From contig JBILLA010000074.1 of NCBI GenBank assembly GCA_044376365.1, positions 1 to 10,841 of the forward strand: a stretch of DNA of 10,841 nucleotides. The letters are read 5' to 3'. Of the stretch, positions 1 through 5,476 are shown piece by piece. The translations under genes were made by a program, and so were the position numbers. How positions within the stretch are numbered: position 1 is the stretch's first letter; the number at the start of each line of letters is the position of its first letter. The stretch is from JBIKWN01 sp044376365 (GTDB lineage Bacteria; Bdellovibrionota_C; UBA2361; JBIKWN01). Under the pieces are notes generated by a model. It saw nothing but the letters and a program-made list of their open reading frames with translations. It searched no databases and had not been told where the DNA came from.

Positions 1-48
1 CGGCCCTAAAGTGGGCGTATATTCTATAGAGTGAAATTAGGCCCGGGC
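1..48. repeat. 48-bp direct repeat, copy A
   Basis: This copy matches positions 122-169 at 45 of 48 bases (differences at unit positions 10, 26 and 29). The unit runs from cggccctaa to ttaggcccgggc, and its ends are themselves nearly inverted (8 of 9 pairs), so each copy could form a stem with a loop of about 30 nt. Read on the minus strand, the unit begins with the last bases of the tRNA-Cys acceptor stem and continues into its 3' flank. The repeat may extend beyond the left edge of the window, which cannot be seen. Confidence 0.9.
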
Positions 49-121
49 AACTTTCTGCGTTGCAGAAAGCGGATTCACAGTGTTGTTTTGCATCGCCTTG
101 TGGGCGATGCGTGTTCGAATC
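49..121. other. Two perfect hairpins between the repeat copies
   Basis: The spacer between the 48-bp repeats contains two perfect 8-bp hairpins: ctttctgc/gcagaaag (51-58 with 62-69) and gcatcgcc/ggcgatgc (90-97 with 103-110). At its right end, the T-loop and T-stem sequence of the neighbouring tRNA-Cys recurs in inverted orientation (114-130 against 158-179, with a 5-nt bulge). I could not fold the spacer into a cloverleaf on either strand, so I do not call it a tRNA. It may be a remnant or an attachment-type structure. Confidence 0.6.
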
Positions 122-169
122 CGGCCCTAAGGTGGGCGTATATTCTGTAAAGTGAAATTAGGCCCGGGC
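122..169. repeat. 48-bp direct repeat, copy B, overlapping the tRNA-Cys 3' end
   Basis: This is the second copy of the unit at 1-48, with a period of 121 bp. It overlaps the last bases of the tRNA-Cys gene (160-169 on the minus strand) and the 38 bp that follow it. Such a layout arises from tandem duplication of a tRNA end with its flank, or from integration at a tRNA 3' end. No integrase gene is in the window, so the origin is not settled. Confidence 0.88.
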
Positions 170-232
170 CGGATTCGAACCGGCGCGTGACGGTTTTGCA
201 AACCGTTGCCTTAGCCACTTGGCTACCGGGCC
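160..232 (-). tRNA. tRNA-Cys (GCA)
   Basis: The minus strand folds into a complete 73-nt cloverleaf. It has a 7-bp acceptor stem (GGCCCGG/CCGGGCC), a 3-bp D stem (GCC/GGC), an anticodon stem ACGGT/ACCGT closing the loop TTGCAAA with anticodon GCA, a 5-nt variable loop, and a 5-bp T stem GCCGG/CCGGC around TTCGAAT. The discriminator base is U73, an established identity element for cysteine tRNA. CCA is not encoded; the bases after U73 are AAT, so CCA must be added after transcription. The gene lies 41 bp downstream of the spermidine-synthase-like gene on the same strand and could be read from it or from a weak promoter of its own. Confidence 0.96.
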
Positions 233-242
233 TTAAAGAACA

Positions 243-256
243 ATAGGAACTCCTAT
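243..256. promoter_or_regulatory. Small inverted repeat upstream of tRNA-Cys
   Basis: The sequence ataggaactcctat is an inverted repeat (atagga/tcctat with a 2-nt centre) between the spermidine-synthase-like gene and the tRNA. On the minus strand it lies between a poor -35-like TTGGCT (266-261) and a poor -10-like TATTGT (245-240). The 15-bp spacing is short, so both the promoter and any operator role are weak inferences. Confidence 0.22.
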
Positions 257-273
257 GCTAAGCCAATCTGCAG

Positions 274-1146
274 CTAAAGTCGAGCAGTCAGCGAGGGCGG
301 CAAAGCAAACATGCCATGGTGGATAGCGCCGGTGTACTCTGTAAGGGGTTGCCCTAGGCAGGCTATCTGTTCGTCTATGGCGTGGGGTGAGGCAGCAAGA
401 GGATTAAAAGAGGCATCATCACTGCCCAGAATAAAAGCTTGCTCATAGGCAAAAGAGGGGATGTAGGTGCGGTAAATCCAGACCTTTTTGAATATTGATT
501 GAACCATCTGCACCATGGAAACAAACTCGTCATGCTGCTGTGGCATAGTTGGGTATTCAGAACTTTGCGATACAAAAACTCCATCTGGCGTCATAAGCGC
601 CTTAATCTGTTCGATAAAGCTTTTAACACCTGAACCCATTGAAGTCAGATCCGTCAGATCGCCAAACACAATATCATACAGTTTTGTATTCGCTTTAAAG
701 AATGCAAAGACATCGGGATGATCCATTTCGACAGAGACCCGTGGATCTTTCCAGCTATCATGATGAATTGGTTTTAAGTGTTGTTTCGTAAGTTCAATAA
801 ACTCTAAATCCCAATCTATCATATGGGCAGATGCAAGGTTTTTGTATTTCACCAGTTGGTTGACTGCGCCGAAATCACCACCGCCAAGGATGCAAGCTGA
901 AAAGGGAGTTTCGCTTCCTGCTCGTTGAATGAGGGCAGGATGGACGAGTGCTTCATGGTATCGGTCTGAATCAAATTCTGCGCATTGCGGCCAACCATCA
1001 ATCCATACACCAAGTCCAAAGCGCTTATAGATATCAATCTCAATTTTTTGACGGGCAGTTTGAACATGGGCAACGTGCTCAGTCACTTCATAGTGATGCT
1101 CGACCCCGTCATCGCAGGCATCGATTTTTATGGTGCTCTTTGACAT
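274..1146 (-). CDS. speE: Spermidine synthase-like aminopropyltransferase
   Basis: The 290-residue product is about as long as SpeE proteins, which transfer an aminopropyl group from decarboxylated S-adenosylmethionine to putrescine in the cytosol. The N-terminal pattern DG-x2-Q-x4-D-x3-YHE-x4-HPAL (residues 50-72) matches the family. It is followed by the nucleotide-binding glycine motif GGGDFG (88-93), the acidic end of the next strand (D111, D113), DPRVSVE (134-140) and the catalytic-region motif GDLTD (162-166). The usual family sequence here is D-x-T-D-P; this protein has D-L-T-D-L, so the conserved proline is missing and the following segment (TSMGSG) also departs from the norm. Substrate specificity is therefore uncertain, and another aminopropyltransferase or a related methyltransferase is possible. 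The start is the only ATG compatible with the promoter just upstream. The tRNA-Cys follows on the same strand. Confidence 0.82.
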   Translation of the reverse strand: MSKSTIKIDACDDGVEHHYEVTEHVAHVQTARQKIEIDIYKRFGLGVWIDGWPQCAEFDSDRYHEALVHPALIQRAGSETPFSACILGGGDFGAVNQLVKYKNLASAHMIDWDLEFIELTKQHLKPIHHDSWKDPRVSVEMDHPDVFAFFKANTKLYDIVFGDLTDLTSMGSGVKSFIEQIKALMTPDGVFVSQSSEYPTMPQQHDEFVSMVQMVQSIFKKVWIYRTYIPSFAYEQAFILGSDDASFNPLAASPHAIDEQIACLGQPLTEYTGAIHHGMFALPPSLTARL

Positions 1147-1152
1147 GCCTGA

Positions 1153-1181
1153 ATTATACGGGGGGAGCTTGATTTAGTCAC
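1153..1181 (-). promoter_or_regulatory. Promoter giving a leaderless spermidine synthase mRNA
   Basis: A consensus -10 box TATAAT (1158-1153) lies 17 bp downstream of GTGACT (1181-1176), which matches the -35 consensus at four of six bases. Only 6 nt separate the -10 box from the ATG at 1146, so transcription should begin at or next to the start codon, and there is no room for a ribosome binding site. Confidence 0.65.
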
Positions 1182-1233
1182 CTTTGCCCCGCCCCTACAA
1201 CAGAGCAGTATCGGCCCAGATAAGGGCTACCTG

Positions 1234-2007
1234 TTATCTCAAGGTATCAACTGTTTTTTGAACAGCATCGTTCATAGCGATACGCAGCGCCTGTCCGATT
1301 GCACTCGAAGCAAACTGTGCTTTACGGTTGCCAATCCCAAAGAGGCTCAAGCCACTGACTGCGCTTTGTGCCTTGAATGTACCAGCTGCTTCGTATGAAC
1401 TAAGAATACGACCTGTATTTTTTTCAGTGATTTGAACATCAAATGCAACCATGCCTTTACGCTCAGCTTGAGAGTCTTGATAACTTGGATTTGCAGCAGC
1501 AAGTCCAGCACCTGACCACATAAGGCCTGGTTTATCGGCGACCGCGCCAGCGATACCCATCACAGCACCGACCGCACCAAGTGAAAATCCATTATCCTCC
1601 TGCGCACCCTCGGCATTTTCATTAAACTCGGTGAGTGTGGCTCGAACAAGGTAGGGCCCTTTTTCACCTTTTCTGAGTGCTATTTTTCCAGCAGAACGGT
1701 AATCGTAAAGTACGAAATTGCCAACACGCGAAAGGGCGGTGACAAGCTGTGCAGCCATTTTGTCTCCAATTGGAATTTGGCCAGTTTCAGTTGAGTTCAA
1801 GTTATAAACAGTAGAATTTGCAATAAAAGGTTCAACAACCAACACATACTTAGGCATAGATGGATTGTATGGAATGGAGAGCATGGAAACCTCAGCAGCA
1901 GCTGGTCGCCCTGCTTCAGCACGTGCATCAAGAACTGGTTGAGAGCAGCCAGAAGAGAAAAGTACCGTCGATGCTAACGTTACAAGGCAGAGGATGGTTT
2001 TTTTCAT
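1234..2007 (-). CDS. CsgG-family outer-membrane lipoprotein
   Basis: The 257-residue protein begins MKKTILCLV and has a hydrophobic stretch ending in SSG-C21, a lipoprotein signal that would leave a lipid-modified cysteine. The mature part resembles the CsgG/HfaB family. Residues 54-104 (YVLVVEPF, then IGDKMAAQLVTALSRVGNFVLYDYRS) match the core strand-helix-strand. Residues 118-128 (PYLVRATLTEF) match the strand carrying the family G/A-x-L-x-E-F type motif, and 187-254 (VAFDVQITEKNTGRILSSYEAAGTF, then AIGQALRIAMNDAVQKTVDTL) match the C-terminal part. A glycine/alanine-rich hydrophobic segment (140-172) could insert in a membrane. CsgG proteins form outer-membrane export pores for curli or anchor holdfast, but no curli gene is nearby, so the cargo is unknown. 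An AGGAGA ribosome binding site (2023-2018) lies 10 nt before the start. No terminator separates it from the next gene. Confidence 0.72.
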   Translation of the reverse strand: MKKTILCLVTLASTVLFSSGCSQPVLDARAEAGRPAAAEVSMLSIPYNPSMPKYVLVVEPFIANSTVYNLNSTETGQIPIGDKMAAQLVTALSRVGNFVLYDYRSAGKIALRKGEKGPYLVRATLTEFNENAEGAQEDNGFSLGAVGAVMGIAGAVADKPGLMWSGAGLAAANPSYQDSQAERKGMVAFDVQITEKNTGRILSSYEAAGTFKAQSAVSGLSLFGIGNRKAQFASSAIGQALRIAMNDAVQKTVDTLR

Positions 2008-2073
2008 ACGATTTAGTTCTCCTAATTGTCATGATTTTTATTGGCGTTGAAATTCTCTGCTGTTTTTTTTTCG

Positions 2074-2099
2074 AACACCAGTGGCATGGTGTTTTTTTT
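2074..2099 (+). terminator. Plus-strand intrinsic terminator without a matching gene
   Basis: A 7-bp stem, aacacca/tggtgtt (2074-2080 with 2087-2093), has a 6-nt loop and continues into a T run to 2099. On the minus strand the hairpin is followed by A residues, so it fits plus-strand transcription only. No plus-strand gene ends here; the gene to the left runs the other way. Confidence 0.55.
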
Positions 2100-2392
2100 A
2101 TGAATCCTAGCAAGAAGGCTTGTTTTTAAGATGGATTTATAAATACTTGAATTTATTACATAAAAATGCCGCTTCTGTCGTCTATTCTTTTTTGCTGTGT
2201 GAAGAAAATTTTAGCGGTGAAACATACAGGGTTTCTGTTTATGAGACGAAGTGATTCTCATAAGGCATGACACACATCCTTTCTGCGAGTGGGGGCGCTT
2301 CCTTTTAGTTTAAAGGGGGCGTCCCTTTTTTCTTTTTCACGAGCCTGGTACGCTATAGCCGTAGAACCGTTTACGACGAAAAGATATTTAAA
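2100..2392 (+). other. Gene-free leader region upstream of the ferredoxin operon
   Basis: I see no convincing protein gene in this stretch; the ORFs are shorter than about ten codons and lack ribosome binding sites. It contains a perfect 8-bp hairpin TTATGAGA/TCTCATAA with a 9-nt loop (2239-2263) and then the terminator at 2292-2337. A weak promoter pair TTTATA and CATAAA with a 17-bp spacer lies near 2137-2165. The arrangement fits either a short non-coding RNA ending at the terminator or a leader controlling the ferredoxin operon. I do not recognise a known riboswitch. Confidence 0.4.
2292..2337 (+). terminator. Strong intrinsic terminator 55 bp before the ferredoxin start
   Basis: A 14-bp stem (2292-2305 with 2312-2325, including three G-T wobble pairs) with a 6-nt loop is followed by TTTTTT, C and TTTTT. 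This is a textbook plus-strand Rho-independent terminator. It lies upstream of the ferredoxin operon, where no preceding plus-strand gene exists, so it ends a small RNA or acts as an attenuator. Confidence 0.8.
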
Positions 2393-2743
2393 ATGGCATA
2401 CGTAGTTACGAAACCCTGTATTGGCACGAAAGATCGCTCTTGTGTTGAAGTTTGTCCTGTTGACTGCTTCTACGATATTGGTAAGAGCCCTAAAAAGCAG
2501 CGCAACTATAACCAGGAATTCGGCATTAACCCAAAATCTGATACCGATACTGATATGCTAATGATCAACCCTGATGAGTGCATTACTTGTGGTGCTTGCG
2601 AAACTGAGTGCCCTGTTGAAGCAATTTATGAAGACTCTGGAGTTCCTGCAGATCTTTCTATGTTCGTTCAGTATAACCTCGATGAAACCGCTCAACTGTC
2701 TGATGCTGAATTAGATCAATGTCGGTGCACATCAAAAGGATAG
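2393..2743 (+). CDS. fdxA: 7Fe (3Fe-4S plus 4Fe-4S) ferredoxin
   Basis: The 116-residue protein resembles FdxA-type bacterial ferredoxins, small cytosolic electron carriers. The first cysteine set is C9, C17 and C21 (CIGTKDRSCVEVCP), and the second is C63-x2-C66-x2-C69-x3-C73-P. By analogy with Azotobacter ferredoxin I, C9, C17 and C73 would hold the 3Fe-4S cluster, and C21, C63, C66 and C69 the 4Fe-4S cluster. The position of the extra Cys in Azotobacter FdI (its C11) is threonine here, as in mycobacterial-type 7Fe ferredoxins. About 23 extra residues, rich in lysine, asparagine and aspartate (roughly 30-53), separate the two motifs; the usual linker is short. The start has no strong ribosome binding site. 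The last 25 bp overlap the next gene, which points to translational coupling. Confidence 0.9.
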   Translation: MAYVVTKPCIGTKDRSCVEVCPVDCFYDIGKSPKKQRNYNQEFGINPKSDTDTDMLMINPDECITCGACETECPVEAIYEDSGVPADLSMFVQYNLDETAQLSDAELDQCRCTSKG

Positions 2744-3957
2744 TGCGAGCACTCCTTACTGCTATTGTTCTCTCTGTATATCTGAAACACTTTGCTATCG
2801 CTGAGCAGCCTGCCAGTCTACAAGCCCTTATGCGGCAAGTACCTGCAAGCGATGTCGGTATTGTTATTGCTGATGCGCATACTGGTCGTATTGAGTACAG
2901 CAGCGCACCCGATAAAGAGCTCTTACCAGCGAGTACTCAAAAAATTATTACATCTTCTGCCGCCCTTGACCTGCTTGGCAGTGAGTTTCGTTTTGCTACA
3001 CGTCTTTACTTTACGCCAGAAGCATCAAATCCAACGCTTATGGTACGCGGCGGAGGCGATCCGACGCTCACTACGGAAAAAGTGTATGACATTGTCAGAC
3101 GCCTTAAAACGCAGGGAGTTGGTGATGTTCGTACCCTCGCTATTGATACCAGCGCCTTTATAGACAAGCGTGCTTCTACGGGGGCTCGCGCATATAATGC
3201 TGCGCCACATGCCACATCGATCAATTACAATGCGCAAGAGCGTGTTGTTTGTAAGCGCCCGCCCTTTGACTGCGCAACTTCCTACGAAAGCTTAGAGCGG
3301 CCTGAAGAGGCATTTGCTGGAGTATGGAAGACTGTATTGCAACAGAGCGGGTACTCATCTGTGAAGGTTGTGTTTCGTCCCGTTGATAAGGGAGCTAAGC
3401 TTGTCTACGAGCACCACTCTGAACCATTACCAAAAATTATTTTTGACCTCAATCATTTCTCAACGAACGTGATAGCAGATAGCCTTGTATATGCGCTGGG
3501 CGAAGAGGTCACCAAGCACCAGGGAATGCAGCTACAGAATTATTCATTTCGTCGCGGACTCGAGCGAATTCAGAGCTGGCTCATTACCCATGGCATCGAT
3601 GGTATCCGTCTGGATGATGGCTCTGGGCTCTCTGTAGAGAATCGCGTAACGCCGCGAGCTTTGTATCGCACTTTAACTACGGCACTGGAGCGTCCCCATG
3701 TTGGACCGGAGCTCTTGGCATCTTTTTCCATCGCTCGTGAAAGTGGCACACTCAAGTCGCGACAATTTAATCCGAATATTCTTTTTAGGGGTAAGTCTGG
3801 GCTTTTAAATGGTGTCGTCTCATTAGCAGGTATTTTGCGCACTATGGAGGATAGGGATAAAATTGTTATCATCATGCTCAATGGTGTCCGTGATCCTGAG
3901 CAGGCAAAACGCTGGGAAGAACAACTAATAAATTATGTATATGAGCAAAAGTCGTAA
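2719..3957 (+). CDS. dacB: PBP4-type D-alanyl-D-alanine carboxypeptidase/endopeptidase (peptidase S13)
   Basis: This periplasmic serine enzyme trims or cuts peptide cross-links in peptidoglycan. The 412-residue product has a basic N-terminus, a hydrophobic core and a likely signal peptidase cut after AIA (residue 28). The three penicillin-binding motifs are present in order: S72-T-Q-K75 (nucleophile and general base), S248-T-N250 and K359-S-G361. KTG is more usual at the third. The PBP4 segment YNAAPHATSINYN (159-171) and GSGLSVENRVTP (301-312) also match. It is shorter than typical PBP4 of about 470 residues. A cysteine pair (C178, C185) could form a disulfide. The ATG at 2719 lies inside the ferredoxin gene (25-bp overlap) and is chosen because it gives the complete signal peptide. 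Its 3' end overlaps the transglycosylase gene by 23 bp. Confidence 0.9.
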   Translation: MSVHIKRIVRALLTAIVLSVYLKHFAIAEQPASLQALMRQVPASDVGIVIADAHTGRIEYSSAPDKELLPASTQKIITSSAALDLLGSEFRFATRLYFTPEASNPTLMVRGGGDPTLTTEKVYDIVRRLKTQGVGDVRTLAIDTSAFIDKRASTGARAYNAAPHATSINYNAQERVVCKRPPFDCATSYESLERPEEAFAGVWKTVLQQSGYSSVKVVFRPVDKGAKLVYEHHSEPLPKIIFDLNHFSTNVIADSLVYALGEEVTKHQGMQLQNYSFRRGLERIQSWLITHGIDGIRLDDGSGLSVENRVTPRALYRTLTTALERPHVGPELLASFSIARESGTLKSRQFNPNILFRGKSGLLNGVVSLAGILRTMEDRDKIVIIMLNGVRDPEQAKRWEEQLINYVYEQKS

Positions 3958-5353
3958 TTCGTCCTGGTTTCTGTATTCGCTCTCTCTGGTCTTTTGTGCA
4001 ACGTGCTGTTTGAACCTTGCTGCTCTTGAAGCGCACTCTGCTGAGCGAGATCAAGCAATCTCGGCACCGTTTGAAGTTCCGGCTCGTCTTCGAGGTCGAG
4101 TTGATTTTTGGAAAGCTGTGTTTGCAAAGTACGGTAAGTACCAAAAAGTTATTCATCACCGTCGCTTCCCACAGATATCCTTTAAAGTGCTCGATTTTAC
4201 GAAAGCCGCTGAAGATCTCTCTCCTGCAAGCTACGATGCGCTCGTTAAGCGGATTGAGGCTGAGAAGGTTAGTCAAATTGAAGAGTATCTTGGGAATCTT
4301 GCAAGAACTGGCACTCCAAGTAACTCTATGGAGCAGTTTATTGCTGCGCAGATGAAGGGGCTGCCTGGCGGGAAACAGAAGTATCAAGATGTCTTGGATA
4401 ATGACTGGGTGCGAACGCAGACCGGTGTTAAAGAAAAGTGTGAAGAAGCTGTTCGTCGTACTGGTCGATACTTACCCCATATCGAGCGAATCTTTACACA
4501 AGAAGAAAGCTTGCCAATTGAGCTCACTCGGTTACCGTTTATTGAGAGTTCTTTCAACTACACTGCGTATAGCTCGGTTGGCGCAGCAGGTATTTGGCAG
4601 TTTATGCCAGCGACTGCTCGTAAATTTATGATGGTGGGCTCTATCGTTGATGAACGCCTTGATCCATTTACTTCAACACGAGCTGCTGCAAAATATTTCA
4701 AGCAAGCATATAAGTCGTTAGGTAATTGGGGACTTGCAGTGACTTCTTATAACCATGGTGTTGCAGGTGTGTATAAAAAGACTGTTGCTGCTGGTACGAA
4801 CGATATCGTCGAGATGATCGAGCGACCAAGTGGTGAACCTGTTTTTGGTTTTGCCTCACAAAATTTCTGGCCTGAATTTCTTGCTGCTGTTGAGATATAT
4901 TCGCAGTATCGCAAGCATTATCCAAATGTGCAGCTCCTTCCTCAATTAACGGTGAAAGATCATTACGTGAAAAGTCCTATAACCTTGACCCAGGCATCAA
5001 AAACATTTGGCGTTTCAAGTGAAAGCTTAATTGATGCAAACTATGCACTGTTGAAGCCTGTTGTTTCTGGCAGAAAAGCAATCCCTGCTGGCTATACACT
5101 TCGTATTCCAACGGGTGAGGTCAATAGCTTTATCCGCAACGATCCAGCCTACAAAAAGAGTCTTGAGCGGGAGCGTATTCAGCCTGTAACCGAGCCCGCC
5201 GTCGTCAAAAAGAAGCCGAAGGGCGCGCAGCCAAAGACTGCTACAAAAAAATCAAGCTCTAGTAAAAAATCGCAGAAATCAAAGGGGAGCTCGAAAAAGA
5301 GCACCAAGAGCAGTTCCAAGAGCAGTTCTAAGAGCAGCTCCAAGAAGCCTTAA
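3935..5353 (+). CDS. MltD-like membrane-bound or periplasmic lytic transglycosylase with LysM
   Basis: This enzyme would cleave the glycan strands of peptidoglycan, forming 1,6-anhydro-muramic ends. Residues 11-36 form a signal peptide with a probable cut after HSA. The Slt-type catalytic domain covers about 165-320: the catalytic glutamate is E204 in LPFIESSF, followed by GAAGIWQFMPATA (216-228) and AVTSYNHG (268-275). Residues 340-393 form one degenerate LysM-like module ending YTLRIP, expected to bind glycan. The last 50 residues are a low-complexity lysine/serine tail with SSSK repeats. The domain order resembles MltD, but no clear lipobox is seen. ATG 3941 is an alternative start two codons downstream. 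The overlap with the carboxypeptidase gene implies an operon in which both enzymes remodel the wall. Confidence 0.9.
   Translation: MYMSKSRNSSWFLYSLSLVFCATCCLNLAALEAHSAERDQAISAPFEVPARLRGRVDFWKAVFAKYGKYQKVIHHRRFPQISFKVLDFTKAAEDLSPASYDALVKRIEAEKVSQIEEYLGNLARTGTPSNSMEQFIAAQMKGLPGGKQKYQDVLDNDWVRTQTGVKEKCEEAVRRTGRYLPHIERIFTQEESLPIELTRLPFIESSFNYTAYSSVGAAGIWQFMPATARKFMMVGSIVDERLDPFTSTRAAAKYFKQAYKSLGNWGLAVTSYNHGVAGVYKKTVAAGTNDIVEMIERPSGEPVFGFASQNFWPEFLAAVEIYSQYRKHYPNVQLLPQLTVKDHYVKSPITLTQASKTFGVSSESLIDANYALLKPVVSGRKAIPAGYTLRIPTGEVNSFIRNDPAYKKSLERERIQPVTEPAVVKKKPKGAQPKTATKKSSSSKKSQKSKGSSKKSTKSSSKSSSKSSSKKP
5309..5344 (+). repeat. Three 12-bp tandem units coding for SSSK
   Basis: Units agcagttccaag, agcagttctaag and agcagctccaag follow one another at 5309-5320, 5321-5332 and 5333-5344, next to a related partial unit (agcaccaag) at 5300-5308. 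They encode Ser-Ser-Ser-Lys in the C-terminal tail of the transglycosylase. Because the unit length is a multiple of three, slippage would change tail length without shifting the frame. Confidence 0.85.
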
Positions 5354-5392
5354 GAATCTTCCCTAGGGAGCGCTCAGTATTTCTTAGAGTTT

Positions 5393-5401
5393 TGGTACAA
5401 T
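5393..5401 (+). promoter_or_regulatory. Extended -10 promoter for the metalloprotease gene
   Basis: TGGTACAAT reads as TG-n-TACAAT, an extended -10 element (TG at 5393-5394, hexamer at 5396-5401). No good -35 box is seen, which is usual for this promoter class. Transcription would start near 5408 and leave a leader of about 70 nt to the ATG at 5477. Confidence 0.45.
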
Positions 5402-5427
5402 TTTTTTGCAATTCCAGCAAAAAAATT
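5399..5427. repeat. Perfect 11-bp inverted repeat overlapping the -10 box
   Basis: The arm aatttttttgc (5399-5409) is the exact inverse of gcaaaaaaatt (5417-5427) across a 7-nt loop. It begins in the proposed -10 box and spans the expected transcription start. It could serve as an operator or as a weak terminator-like element for the upstream operon; the sequence does not decide. No other terminator follows the transglycosylase gene. Confidence 0.5.
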
Positions 5428-5455
5428 TAGGCGACAAACCTACAACATGCCACAT

Positions 5456-5471
5456 GGGGTGACGTTACCCC
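5456..5471 (+). other. Hairpin between two possible starts of the metalloprotease
   Basis: The sequence ggggtgacgttacccc has a 5-bp stem (ggggt/acccc) around gacgtt. It lies between the ATG at 5447 and the ATG at 5477 and ends 5 nt before the latter. It may affect access of ribosomes to the second start. Confidence 0.35.
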
Positions 5472-5476
5472 TTGTC

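Noticed and set aside
40..130. A second tRNA gene between the 48-bp repeats
   Set aside because: TTCGAATCC and GC-rich ends resemble tRNA parts, but neither strand gives a paired acceptor stem, a T stem or an anticodon arm; only two isolated hairpins form.
2340..2362. Sigma-54 promoter before the ferredoxin gene (TGGTACG)
   Set aside because: The -24-like TGG-AC is present, but the expected TTGC at -12 is missing (AGCC instead).
3878..4387. 169-codon minus-strand ORF across the carboxypeptidase/transglycosylase junction
   Set aside because: It lies opposite two well-supported genes, resembles no family and has no start signals; a shadow frame.
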